The position numbers and the translations under genes are program-made. DNA of 64,000 nucleotides from Kappaphycus alvarezii (Eukaryota > Rhodophyta > Florideophyceae > Gigartinales > Solieriaceae), in assembly GCA_002205965.3 (NCBI GenBank), contig NADL03000451.1, positions 744,001-808,000 on the forward strand, read 5' to 3'. This document shows positions 23,601-34,410 of this stretch, one piece after another (the first letter of the stretch is position 1; each line of letters begins with the position of its first letter). The notes beneath the pieces were generated by a model that ran no database searches, had not been told where the DNA came from, and was given only the letters and a program-made list of their open reading frames with translations.

Positions 23601-23793
23601 CAGTAATGATTATGTCAAGAAGCGTGGCATATGTAATCAAGCTTGCAAACTTGTAACAAGAAGAAATCCAAGATTGTAGAATGGAAACGCAAGTCCATAA
23701 TCAAGTGGTGTATCAAGGTCATGGTATTAAGCAGCCACCATGATGGTACACAATCGGAGAAATGGTTTGTGACTTCAATGAATCACTGGACAT

Positions 23794-23955
23794 CCGCGAC
23801 CGTTCGTACAGTGTGCACTGTACAACATACTCTACATATTACAGTATTGTGCTCGAAAGTACAGCATACCGTACAGCAATACAGTAATTCAGAAGTTACA
23901 TTGAGCTTTACAGTAATGCCCAGTACTTTACACCTGTCCGCTTTTAGTGCGCGAT
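23794..23955. promoter_or_regulatory. Palindromic-motif cluster between a hypothetical gene (-) and WSS1 (+); includes dispersed repeat copy 2
   Basis: It starts with the second copy of the dispersed repeat and continues with TACAGTATTGTG, GTACAGCATACCGTACAG, TACAGTAAT and related motifs. It lies about 300 bp upstream of the probable WSS1 start. Confidence 0.45.
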
Positions 23956-24247
23956 TCATTGGTACGGACACATGAACCACATAGATTGGTAGACGTGTAC
24001 ACTTTATGCCAAAATGATGTCAATGTCCGGATTGAAACCGAAGTCTGGACACTCTTAAGGCTGAACACTAAATTCGGAACCTCCACCTAAACAGGAGTCG
24101 AAAGCGTAGAAACCCCGGAGCCGCGTAAAATCTTATAAGCCGCCTTAAGCCACGGGTAAAGATTCCTGCGCTTCTACCCTCGCATTCACCCCGTAGCCAT
24201 CTTTCCGCCGCACTGCAGCCCAATCCTACAAGTTTCGCGACAAAATC

Positions 24248-25088
24248 ATGCCGCCGCCCACGACTCTGAACAGTCCTATCTTCCACTGTTGCCAAACCAT
24301 AGAGACCCTCGCCCTCCCTGACAAACCACCGCCCACTCTCTTCTGCAGCGCGCTGCAACCCAAGTCCGTCCGCTAATGGCCAAACGTCGTTGGTCTGTTC
24401 CTGTACTCGCTGAATTCTACCCCCCTCATCCAAACCTCCTCGGTCTCAATCACAACCATGGGCAAAAAATAGAGATTCGTCTACGTTCCCCAGGCTCTAC
24501 TTCTCTTTCTTCCTTACGAATCAATCCTCGGCACCCTACTCCACGAACTTACCCACATCGAAGTCGGGCCCCACAATGCACAATTTTACGCCCTCCTAGA
24601 TCAGCTGAAACAAGATGCGACCAACTCAGGAATCGACATGACGACGGCAGCAGCACCTTCGTTGGCCACGGCCAAAAGTCGGTCAAGGAATAGTAACCAA
24701 CGTCCCCAAACACCAAGCACGTGAACGTGCCATCCGTGCTGCGGAGAAGCGACGAACGAACCAACCTTATCATGAATAGGACAAGCCCCGGCGGCCACCG
24801 CCTGGGCGGCACTACTCAAGACATAGCTGCCTTGTGACCCGCGCGAAATGGCTCTCGCAGCCGCAGAAAGGAAGAAGATTAGATGAAGACTGGTGCGGCA
24901 ATAGGCAAGTCGTTGAGGTCATTGACCTTGTCCAACCGGATCCACAGCAACAAGAGTTATCGCACGAGCATGTGCCGGTGAGGAGGGCTCCGAGGAGGCA
25001 GAGAGCGCCGGCAAGTGGCGTACCTGTGAGGGAAAGTCCGGCTAGTTTAGCCGCTATGCAGAGAGCGTGGGCAAATGGACACGGGTAA
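24248..25088 (+). pseudogene. WSS1: WSS1/SPRTN-like WLM-domain metalloprotease (frameshifted)
   Basis: Wss1-type proteases degrade proteins crosslinked to DNA and are recruited through SUMO. The pieces appear in family order on the plus strand in alternating frames: TIETLALPDK, then LLQRAATQVRPLMAKRRW, then VPVLAEFYPPHPNLLGLNHN and IEIRLRSPG. Next come FLPYESILGTLLHELTH and GPHNAQFYALLDQLK, whose HELTH is the zinc-binding HExxH helix with a downstream His. These are followed by ARERAIRAAEKRR, GGHRLGGTTQD, AAERKK and RLDEDWC, then VVEVIDL, a good SUMO-interacting motif. The span fits a protein of about 280 residues, close to yeast Wss1 (269). At least five single-base shifts break it, yet no conserved block is lost. 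That argues for sequence errors or very recent decay. The start ATG at 24248 is inferred. Confidence 0.72.
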
Positions 25089-25680
25089 CGCATCCTGATT
25101 CACGCGGCGGGTGGCTGCGATCTAGTTACGAGCATGGGGCGGGGTGGCGGCATTAGCGATGCGGTGGGTGGTTGTGCAGGCTATCGTTCTTGCTGAGTTT
25201 TTTCAAACTAGGTCCTCGGTCTGGTGGTGGACTGGTGCAAGATTTCGCCAGACATCCTACGACTGATGCTGTTACTGGGACGTGGTTCTACCACGCCTCA
25301 GCAGCGTGAGGTGGTCCTTGGTAGTTGGCCATCATATCCCACGCTCTACTGCGCATGGCCGACTTGGAACAACTACGTAGTTAGATACCATATGTACAGT
25401 ACTGTACTGTATGCTAAATGATCAGTAAATTTCATTTTTTCTTTGCCAGGTGGCTGTGGTTGACTATTTCATAGTAGGGTTTACGGTTTCTCAACTGCAG
25501 TGTGACCATCGCCAAAACACGGCATGCGAGAGAGAAGGGCGGGAGCAACACTAGAAAAGGTGGCGTGGCTGAAGCACTGCAGAATTTGCACCCTGGCATG
25601 ATTGAAACGGCGCGCAGACCGACGCGCGAGGTCAATCAGTGTAGCAGGAAAAATGAAAAGATCATCATCGAGTAGGAACC
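25089..25680. other. Intergenic, with one palindrome
   Basis: It contains the 14-bp perfect palindrome GTACAGTACTGTAC at 25394-25407. I see no gene. Confidence 0.4.
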
Positions 25681-25879
25681 AGGGACTCACGTAGGAAGTT
25701 AGCGATAGGCACCAAAGCCGCTGTTATGGTTTCTTGCTTCTTTTCTGATGCAGAGATGGTGCGTGTTCGCCCGGGAAACGCTAAGCTCGACAGAGTCGTG
25801 TTTCGCATTGCTGGCAAATTTGGCGAGGTTTTGCATTGGATTCGGAGGGGCAATTCTCTGAGCAAATATCCCAGAAACA

Positions 25880-26800
25880 CTGACAGCGGCCAGTTTGCAA
25901 CAAGCCCGATAATACCACATCTTGTATCGAGCCTGGTGCAAATCGGCAGCAAAGGTATTCTGGAACGAAGACGAATGGGAGAGGTTTCCAAGCACCTCGC
26001 TGCATACGGAAGCTGATATATGGCGAAGGATCCGCCGCCCGGCATACTTGGAGACGCCTGCTGCAGCCTTTCTCACCGCACATCCGTCTGCGGTCAGCTG
26101 AACCTATAATAAGATGTGGTCAGCGATGCTACACGCCACCTGGGAGTGTATTTGACAACACTGTGCCGCTGCAATGTGCGGTGTGCAACAGGCCCATGGA
26201 CAACCGAGGTGACCATGCAGCGGATTTTTGCAAAAAGGCGTGGGATGGACTAACCGGCACAATGCCGTAGTGAAGGTATTTGGCCGACAAGTGTTCAAGG
26301 CAGCAGGAGTCGGCGTCCAATATGAGGTGAAATACTTACTTCCCGGACTAAATGCACGGCCTGCCGACATTCTAGTGTACCGAGGTCGGAAGAGATCAAC
26401 ACCTTGCCGCCCCTCCGGTGGCGTAAGACGTCACAGTAACATCGCCATTCCAAGAGAGGTTCATGTCCATTGGAGCGCGCGAGGCGCACGCCGTTGCCAA
26501 TGCAGCGCAGAGACGGAAAATGGGAGCTTGCCAGCAAAGTAGCAGCCATCCCAGGTGAACCTCTCCCAGGACGATCGAAATTGGGATGGAAGTTTGTGCC
26601 GTTAGCCTTCGACTCGCTTGGATCGCCGTCCGCGACGACCTCGAAGGTAATCGACGAATACGCGGCCGCTGTCGCAACCCGCAGCGGATGCTCGACGGAG
26701 GAGTGAAGACTCGGCTTTATCAGCAGCTTAGTTATGCGATTTGGTCCAATTGTGCCGCGTCTGTAATATGTCGTGCCCCACAATATGCAGAGTTTAGCTT
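25880..26800 (+). mobile_element. C-terminal part of a retroelement reverse-transcriptase protein (non-LTR/unclassified)
   Basis: Plus-strand frames give a zinc-type block, CAVCNRPMDNRGDHAADFC (about 26173-26229). After a frameshift come RHNAVVKVFG, AGVGVQYEVK, ARPADILVYRG, DVTVTSP, KLGWKFVPLAFDSLG and LYQQLSYAIWSNCAASVI. This order (CxxC...GDH..C, RHN, RPAD, DVT, F-P-A-DSLG, final helix) is what I recall from the C-terminal ends of reverse-transcriptase-like proteins of mobile elements in algae and marine invertebrates. No RT catalytic block was found upstream, so only the tail is present. Frames switch at least four times, so it is not functional. The family name is uncertain. Confidence 0.5.
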
Positions 26801-27494
26801 GCAATATTCCGCTACTACGGTACTAATTGTTTCGCCTTTTCGTCAAATGTTTCGCATGTAGCTAAGAAACTGAGAAGATCGCACATCAACGTTTTATATG
26901 CTAGATGGTATAGCACAGAACTGTGTAGTTGATAATCTGAGTGACTTTACTGCATGCAACGGGCACCGATTACTTCAAAGCAAGTTTGTCCCGGAGAACC
27001 TCCTTTCTCAGGGTACATCAATCGTTACACAAATAAGGTCTCGCCTCCGTAATCTCTATCTCAACCTCACCTACCATTGCTCCTTCACAGGAAGGAACAC
27101 CACTCACCCCTGCAAGTATGCCGAAACGGAATAACTAAAGGTGTTGGTCAAGATAAATTCTGCACTTGGCAAACAGAATAGATTCCAGAATAGATTTTGC
27201 ACTGTGGCATGCTTCCTAAATCTTCTGAGGTCTGGACAGTCTGGACATGCCTGTATTGATGTCACACTTCCTTTCGTGCCAGACCAACTCAGCTTGACTT
27301 CAAAAAACAGTGTCGCCACCATTCTCTCTGAATTTGCACTCTGGACACCTAAGTTCAGCTAGTGAATACCAGATTAACTGCAATTTCCCTTCTCCCTTGG
27401 GGCTGGCAGTGCCTCGCTCGTAGTTCTTAGAGTAATTAACTACAATTGCTCTCAATATACGCTATTCAACTACCAATGTCCCATAGGTTTCAGA
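26801..27494. other. No gene recognised
   Basis: Short ORFs at 26898-27362 on both strands lack recognisable motifs. Confidence 0.4.
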
Positions 27495-28175
27495 TGGGAA
27501 AAAAGGAAATCACTGCGCGCCCACAAGGATCACGAGCAGCATCAGGCGTTGCGCTGTAGGCAGGATAAACAGAGGAGGCGGTATAGATTAAAGGAGGAAG
27601 AGGCTAACTCTATTGGTGGAGAAAATGGTGATAACTCCGTAGCTCTGTCTTCGCAGGCGTTATAAACCCGAGACAATCCGATAATTGAGGACGAGGCTAA
27701 AGATGCCTCCTCCGGTCTCTATGCGGATTCCACCCCCTTTCGCGACACCCCGTCCCTGTTTCATTCTCGCAGGGCTCATACACCCTCCGAAGTTGACTTT
27801 CGCAAGAAACGATCATAACAGGAGCTCCTACAGAAGAAAGTAGCTAACAAGGCTATAGTTTATATTAGGGGACCAGAGAAAATGGGAAGAGTTTTCTCAG
27901 TAGCGTTAAGAGCTGCCACAGACCTCTAGTGGAGAAAGAGTAACAGGAAGCGAAAGAAACGCAATTTATCCTACCGGGGCTTGTGGAATACAATTCTTCA
28001 GTCTTCGGCAAAGAAAAGTGTCGAGACAAGCGGAAGGTACAAAAGGACATTAGAGATAAAGAATGCGGCAGCAGGGAGGCCCAGGCGCAACGCTTTCCAC
28101 ATCGACTGCATGAATAGAAGTGACCTGGAGAATCACAAGAGGAGTACAAATCATCGAGGGAAGCTCTTTACCTAA
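27495..28175 (+). pseudogene. Decayed ORF with coiled-coil-like start and possible C2H2 finger
   Basis: One plus-strand frame of 227 codons is interrupted by only three stops (about 27662, 27817 and 27927). It begins with a charged, helical stretch (LRAHKDHEQHQALRCRQDKQ) and ends with DCMNRSDLENHKRSTNHRG, which has the L-x2-H-x4-H spacing of a zinc-finger half. I do not recognise the protein. The AT-biased, repeat-rich setting makes a transposon-borne gene likely. Confidence 0.3.
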
Positions 28176-29363
28176 AAGAGCAACAAAGAATATAATTCAG
28201 AACCCTTTTGAGCTGAGTTAAGAAAAGGTGAAAAAAGTCAAAAAGGGAGATTTTTCGTCAAAAAACAAAAGAAAATTCAATTCTATCCCTTTTGATTATG
28301 CAGACCTAACCAGTATTATCAAGAGCTCAGAATTTAATTATGTTTTAATGGCGAATGTATCATGTCGACGATAAAATTCTTTATATCAAGGCGCAAAATG
28401 AAGTACAGAATGTTAAGATTCCAAAAGCCTTGCAGCATGGTATTTCAAGTTGCTTCAGTTAGAAAAGATATAAGGACTTTCTGAATTGGAACAAGACTGC
28501 TAATTTAGTATTCACTCTGCACCTCAATTTTCTATGCGAAGACACTGCTCCAAAGATTCGCTTTATACAGCCCTTAGAATGGGATGTGGCATCGGAGCTA
28601 CACGTACTCTATCCAAACCAGGTGAATTCATACTTCCCGTGTCCATCACTTGAATCACAAAAGAAAATTATATGCTTCTTTTCCACCTATTTTCTTAATC
28701 CGGGGGGAAGGCTTCAGGTGTGTTACTCTTGGAAGGTATACCTGATCTATCCCATGGTTTTCCAGTCAACCAAAACCGACTCAAAACGTGTGTACCGACA
28801 GAGATGCCTCAATCCTGGCCAAATGCGCGGCGTACTTCAGCGGTTCATCATTCTCAAAACATAAAAAGCACAGCGGTGATAGATTATACAATAGAAACGC
28901 TTGGAAACTCTTGAAATTAAAACCCTTGTACCATGCTGACTACAGCAAGGGCCAAATATCTATTATCATCCGATATGACCTGTAGTACATTATTGGTATA
29001 AAAAATTCAACTGCTATGAATTACTTAGCTTCTTCACCCTCTTTAGATAAACAAGAGACCCAAACCTGCCTCAAGCTGTCCACAGCGAAGCCGCAGTAAA
29101 AAATCACGCAGTTACCACCAAACACACCATATTACACGTGAATATATGACACCGGGCTGTACTAAAAGGTAAGAATATACCACCCGCCGAAAGGGCTTCG
29201 AAGATCACGCTTTCTCCCAAAAATTTAACACAAAAGAAGCTCAAGAATCTTGTTTAATGCTCATTCATCACGATCATACCGAAGTTTGTCCAGGACTGCT
29301 GCGATAAGTGCCCATTCATAGGGTACGTAAACGGTAGGGGTGTTTTTCCTTCGCATGTAAAAC
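28176..29363. other. Possible decayed coding sequence, unrecognised
   Basis: Overlapping plus-strand frames (28586-28985) contain stretches such as CAAYFSGSSFSKHKKHSGDR that look protein-like, but I cannot name a family. Confidence 0.25.
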
Positions 29364-29745
29364 TGTTAGCAGCGTAATCTCTTCGCTTGCATTGCTGGCG
29401 TCCGATGGGTCTCCCTGATTTTGGATGGCTGGGACTTACTCGCTCGTGCATTCACTTCCCAATGGATGTGGGCGACCACTGACAAGCCACTAGTCGTCCA
29501 TCTGTGGTCGAGGCTTGTCCTTCGACCTGCGTGTGCTTGAGGCTTCCGCATTGACATGCGCCGTTCGACATGGTCTAGTGTGTGGCGGATAGTCGCTAGG
29601 ACCTCTGCACACACGAAGTAGAACGACCAGCTGGACTTCTAGTTAGTCTATATAAGCCCGCCTATCGGCCGTGAAAGTAAAGTGAGCAACACCAGCTCTC
29701 CCGTATCTCTCATCCATTCGGCCTGATCGTACTCAACCTCCGTCA
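29364..29745 (+). repeat. Left LTR (plus orientation)
   Basis: 382 bp running TG..CA with its TATA box and inner end directed towards the core. Confidence 0.7.
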
Positions 29746-29812
29746 AGTTATGGGCCCAGTGACGGAGGTTGAGTTTATGGCCCAGTGAACCTCGGTCAAA
29801 TTATGGGCCCAG
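29746..29812. repeat. Core with three copies of a half-tRNA primer-site sequence
   Basis: AGTTATGGGCCCAG (29746-29759), TTTATGGCCCAG (29774-29785) and AATTATGGGCCCAG (29799-29812) are all in plus orientation. They alternate with the LTR-end sequence or its complement (TGACGGAGGTTGAG, TGAACCTCGGTCA, TGTCGGAGGTTGAG), giving three tandem units of about 25-28 bp. Confidence 0.75.
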
Positions 29813-30194
29813 TGTCGGAGGTTGAGTCGGATAGTGCCGAATGGATGAGAGATACGGGAGAGTTGGTGTGCTCACTTTACTTTCACGGCCGATAGGCGGC
29901 TTATATAGACTACTGTAGAGGTCCAGCTGGTCGTTCTACTTCGTGTGTGCAGAGGTCCTAGCGACTATCCGCCACACATTAGACCATGTCGAACGGCGCA
30001 TGTCGATGCGGAAGCCTCAACCGCACGCAGATCGAAGGACAAGCCTCGACCACAGATGGACGACTGGTGGATTGTCAGTGGTCGCCCACATCAGTTGGGA
30101 AGTGAATGCATGAGCGATTAAATCTCAGCCATCCCAAATCAGGGAGACCCATTGGACGCCAAAAAAACAAGCATAGAAATTTCGCTGCTAACCA
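29813..30194 (-). repeat. Right LTR (minus orientation)
   Basis: Reverse-complement copy of the left LTR. It differs at scattered positions, and a run of T on its minus strand replaces part of one segment near the outer end. Confidence 0.7.
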
Positions 30195-30198
30195 AAAC

Positions 30199-31090
30199 CT
30201 CTTAGATTGTCAGTCTATATTTGTTCATCAATCACACTCGATCATGGGTTGTAAGGAAGCAGCAAATTTTCAAATTTGCCCCTGAAGCCAAAACCGGTTA
30301 TATAACGCCAAAATGCTCCATAAACGCTTAAAAATGCTCGAAGGTATTCGTATTCGTCTGCACTAATTTTTACCTGTGTCCTTTCGTATCTATTTCTCGC
30401 TACGAAGAAAAAGCCAGATAAGTATCATAATTCCACTTTTCTACTATTCATCACCGAAAAAAGTGAGGGCGATTTGATAATATGTTGCGAGGTTTATAGT
30501 TTCAACTTATGCAGTGCCATAGCCTCCAAGGGCATTATTTTGAATTTCGTCATAACCCCAGTATAAATTCATTTGAGCCTGCCCTTGAATCTCGGCTTGC
30601 TTATTTTGTATTGAATGTAACGTCACGAAACTGTAAGCAATACCTAAAATTCTGTAAAACCTCATATAATACTTATTTGGCCGGAAAGTCCAATGTACTA
30701 TAATTTAAAGCAGTTATTTAACCATAATCCAGTCGAAGATAGTGCTTCTCTCGTGAGTCACAAATATTTTATTGCTCATAAATGTTCCTATCGTTCATTC
30801 CTTATTTATTCTTAAATTTGATTGGGTTTCCTACAATAAGTGATTTATGTATATGAATGAGACAAGGAGGTGTAGTTGTTCTCTACCTGATGGATCTTCA
30901 GAAATAGAAATTGGGACGTGAAATATGAGGTTAGTCGTACTAAGCTGCATTTTCGCGCACAAAATCCGTACTTGAGCAGTAGGCTCAATTTCTGCCGGTT
31001 TGTACTAGAAGCAGTGGGCGACACCTGACGACACAATTTTTATTTTGTATATACTCTAATGTCAATTCTGATGCACGCAAATCTCTGTGT
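30199..31090. other. AT-rich, no gene
   Basis: Only short chance ORFs are present. The 11-mer TTGTACTAGAA at 31000-31010 recurs at 33817-33827 on the far side of the Harbinger-like element. Confidence 0.45.
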
Positions 31091-32548
31091 GTGTACTCCC
31101 AAATCAATTACTTGCTCGATGGATGGACCACTATGGAGAGAAAAGCTACGGTACACAAATCATATTTTTCCCGCCAAAGCAGTTGTAAAGTGAAAACGAG
31201 TGTGTTAAGCTGCGGCCTCCCTGCGACAGCAAGTCACCCACACCGATCTCTTCCCCAAGTTACCATTACCGATTCTGTTGCTAGAATTCATGCGCCTAAC
31301 GCTCGAGAAGAGCCCGCGACCAACATGGCTCCAGCGTTGAGTTCGGAGATGGCTACACTGGCGCACTCCCCCTCTAGCCCTTTACCGACATCCCCTGCTG
31401 TGCTGACGGTATCTGCTCTTCCAGCTTCTCAGCCGCTTCCCGTTACCCGCCGTCAAGCACCAAGTGCACGACCATAATGGACAGTGAAGATATGTCCCAT
31501 TCTCCGCCTCTAAGTACCCCCGTCACCTGCAGGTCAACGGTATTTTATTCAGATCGACAGTACCGAGAAGTGATCGACAGCGTCGAGCTACTGGAAACTT
31601 GATAGGAAATAGAGGGGGCAATTCCTTCCGTATACCACCCGTCAGTTTGGGATAAGGAAATCGCGCAGAGGACAGGGAAGAGGTAATCGAGGAGTTAATA
31701 GAGCGGGGACCGCGGATGGAAGACGAGGTTCGGGCTTCTGGCAAACGAAGACAGATTGTTTATTGAATATAATACGTGAGCATTTGCCCCTTGGCAGGAG
31801 GAATGGGACGTTGTCGAGCGTGTGCATTCGCAGCGTTTTCCCGATCTGACCGTAATACGGACTCTCTAGAGAAAATTCTCTACATTATACCATAAACAGA
31901 TCCCCACTGGAGATCCCATTATCCCTCCTGACGTGAAGCGAGCAAAGAAAAATCGCAATCTCATGACCGAACGCTTTGATATGGGAGGCCGGTGACAATA
32001 TTGAAGAAGATATTGATGATATGAATCTCGATCAAGAGAGTACTGGCATAGATCTCACATAGCCAAGTATACCGGAAGATTTTGATGAGCCATCTGTGGG
32101 CGGAGCCCAACAACCCCAACAGCTGCGGGCCAGCCCATGCGAGACATGGACCATGTTGCTAACCACGAAACTCGGCCTACCGTTTCGACTCCAGCAACGA
32201 CACCCTCGGCACACCCAATTGTATTTAAGAAAAAAAAACATGACCATTCGTGCCCAGAACAATAACGATGATGATTTTATAGCATTTTTAAGATATCCAC
32301 GCTGCAAGAACAGCAACGAAGGGAGGAGGATTATCGACTTCGATGTGAGGAACTGGAAGAACAAAGACAGCGAAGACAGGAAGAAAGGGAATAAAGGGAG
32401 AAGGAAAGGGCCGAGGAGAAGGAGAGACGTGAGGAAGAAAGGTTACTACGGGAGGCTGACTCTAAACGGCATGATAAGTTCATGCAAATGATGATGGTTT
32501 CGATGCTTGGGAAAAACAATCCGGGAAATGCCGGGGAGCCTTCTTCCT
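31091..32548 (+). pseudogene. SANT/Myb-like accessory protein of a Harbinger-type transposon
   Basis: In PIF/Harbinger elements a Myb/SANT-like protein binds the transposon ends and helps bring in the nuclease. Here a Ser/Pro/Thr-rich N-terminus (31091-31477) is followed by the SANT-like block: EEWDVVERVHSQRFPDLTV, RKFSTLYHKQIPTGDP and IIPPDVKRAKK (about 31800-31945). A long charged coiled coil comes next, running from LQEQQRREEDYRLRCEELEE (about 32304) through ERREEERLLREAD to the Met-rich end HDKFMQMMMVSMLGKNN, and stopping at about 32548. Frameshifts and stops interrupt it. It faces the DDE transposase on the opposite strand tail to tail, as expected for a two-gene element. Confidence 0.6.
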
Positions 32549-32599
32549 AAGGATATTAGTTTACAGAATGTTAGCAGCTCGATTATAGAGAAGTGCGCA

Positions 32600-33800
32600 A
32601 CCCCTAGAACCCAAATTGTTCACAAAAAATGTTTGCTTTGCTTCTCATGTTCGGCATGAAGGTTGGAAGCAGTTGGTTGATCCCAACAAGACGAGCTGGC
32701 AAATTAAAGAGAAGGACTGTACAAAACAGGGCCAACTTTCCTTCCCCTTTTCTTCGTATAGGAATCTATCTTTTAGTCTCGGGACTGTAACTTTTAGAGC
32801 TCGAATTCCCCATTCTTCCCCCTGTCGAAGGGACGTCGCTTGTCGCAGAATTGTCTGTATGCATATGTCACTATCAGGTGAAGATAAGGGATCTTGGAAA
32901 GACTTAATGAGGAAATTGTAGCTCCCTTTGGAAAATTATGAATCAACAATGCAACATCCTCCATATCGTTCAAAGACATCCTTTGAATTACTAAAAATCC
33001 TCCCACTCCGAAATGAGGGAATCATGTATTGCGCCTGGCGCATTGACAGCACATGCAATAATGAGTCCAATAGGGGCAAAAACAAAAACGTTGCTAACGT
33101 AATGGTCGTGCGTCTACCTATTGTAAGATATATTTTGAATGAAGGTGTCATCGGGTTGCTCTAAATGAAGCTCGAAGCCGTCGAAAAAACAGTAAAAAAT
33201 CCGTTAGGATTGAGTTTTGCCGAAATGGCATCTTGTACGTCGAAATATCTTCCTGGCAAGGCATCCGTATTGCGGCATGAGGATCGTTTGATAAAGTTTT
33301 CATTAGGATGCGTCTTCCAAAGCGGATAAACAGAGAGTAAACAGAAGATGTTATACCAAACAGCATACAGAGAACCATCATGGACCCCCTCGTTCTCCCC
33401 CATGCCAGTACAAGTCCAAGGCATATTGTCACACTCATGCTTCTGAGGCGACCGTCGTATGTTTCGAACAGGCAGTAATCGCACTTCTCTATTCGTTGAG
33501 TACGGGGAGAAGCGCTCATAGCATATGGAAAAACTGCTTAACATGTATTGAAAGGTTTTGAAGTCGAAAACTGTCACTGTAATTAGAGATTGATCGCAGC
33601 ATGACCCAAAAGAGGGTGGCAAAAGCATACATATACGGATGCTGCAGGGCGCGTCTGGTGATTCTTCTATCGCGCCTTCGACGAGCTACCACGTCAATGC
33701 GACTTCGAAATGATATCTGTCTTTCCCGTCTACGTCGCCGAAGCAGCATAAGCAGCAATACCAGTGTCGGTCATGGCATGATGTTGGATTCTTGGGGGGG
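32600..33800 (-). pseudogene. PIF/Harbinger-like DDE transposase, frameshifted
   Basis: The minus strand reads, in shifting frames, FDFKTFQYMLSSFSICYERF, then LGLVLAWGRTRGSMMVLCML and FIRFGRRIL. DGFELHLEQ follows, with a candidate first Asp near 33178, then THDHYVSNVFVFAP and NAPGAIHDSLISEW, with the second Asp near 33022. Next are YGGCCIVDS and SLRQGEEWGIRALK, with a candidate Glu near 32815, and finally VPRLKDRFLYEE. This is the order of a DDE superfamily nuclease I recall as abundant in oomycetes and algae. Stops fall inside the catalytic domain, so it is inactive. Terminal inverted repeats were not convincingly found. Confidence 0.65.
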
Positions 33801-34410
33801 GTGAGTAATGCTGCCCTTGTACTAGAAACACTAATAGTCTAGCTTTGACGTCTTTTGACGCAAAATGCGCAGTGGGATTTCCGTACCACCTGACATTTTG
33901 AAACGGTATGATTTTGTGTATTTACATAATCTGATGTTGTCACAAATTGTAATTTCAGGAGTCGCCCAGTTTAAGACGTAGTCGCATGATGAGTGAAGTA
34001 GACACAAAAGAAAAGCAACAAGTTCATCGCACAGTAAGAATTCTAAGGATCATGACACGTATCAGGTAATCGGTTTGGTTATAAGTTGAATGTTTGTGCC
34101 TTGAACACCATGTTCCATTATTATGAAAATTATATACATCGACGGCATCCTCATCCTTTTCCGCTATTATGGCAGCTATTGTGCAAATGTATAAGTATAT
34201 GCATGTATAAAATAAAAATAAATGCTTCCAAGGAAGAAAAGAGCGACCGCAGTTGAGAGGTTGTAAAAATGGATATAGTTGGAAAGATAAGGGGAAACAA
34301 TTTATTGTTGTTTTCCGAGGAAAATGGTCAATGAAGTAGATCATTAAAACTCCCGACCGAAGAAGATACTGAGAGGAAGAGGTGGATAAAGGAATTGTTG
34401 GCTACCAAGA

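Larger units (their letters stand above)
29364..30194. mobile_element. Two copia LTRs joined head to head (inverted repeat)
   Basis: Arms of about 380 bp, roughly nine tenths identical, face each other around a core of about 70 bp. Each arm has LTR features: TG at the outer end, CTATATAAG as a TATA box (29649-29656; reversed at 29900-29907), and ..CCTCCGTCA or a close variant at the inner end. AGTTATGGGCCCAG follows the left arm at once. This is the complement of the anticodon stem-loop of initiator tRNA-Met, the half-tRNA primer site known from Drosophila copia. The flanking bases AAAAC (29359-29363) and AAAAC (30194-30198) may be a 5-bp target duplication, but its right copy depends on whether the arm ends at 30193 or 30194. 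There is no coding sequence inside. Confidence 0.75.

Noticed and set aside
24068-24433. 121-codon minus-strand ORF
   Set aside because: It is antisense to the WSS1 N-terminal part, whose conserved residues explain the sequence on the plus strand.
29364-30194. A MITE or foldback DNA transposon
   Set aside because: TG..CA ends, a TATA box and the tRNA-complementary primer site identify the arms as LTRs.
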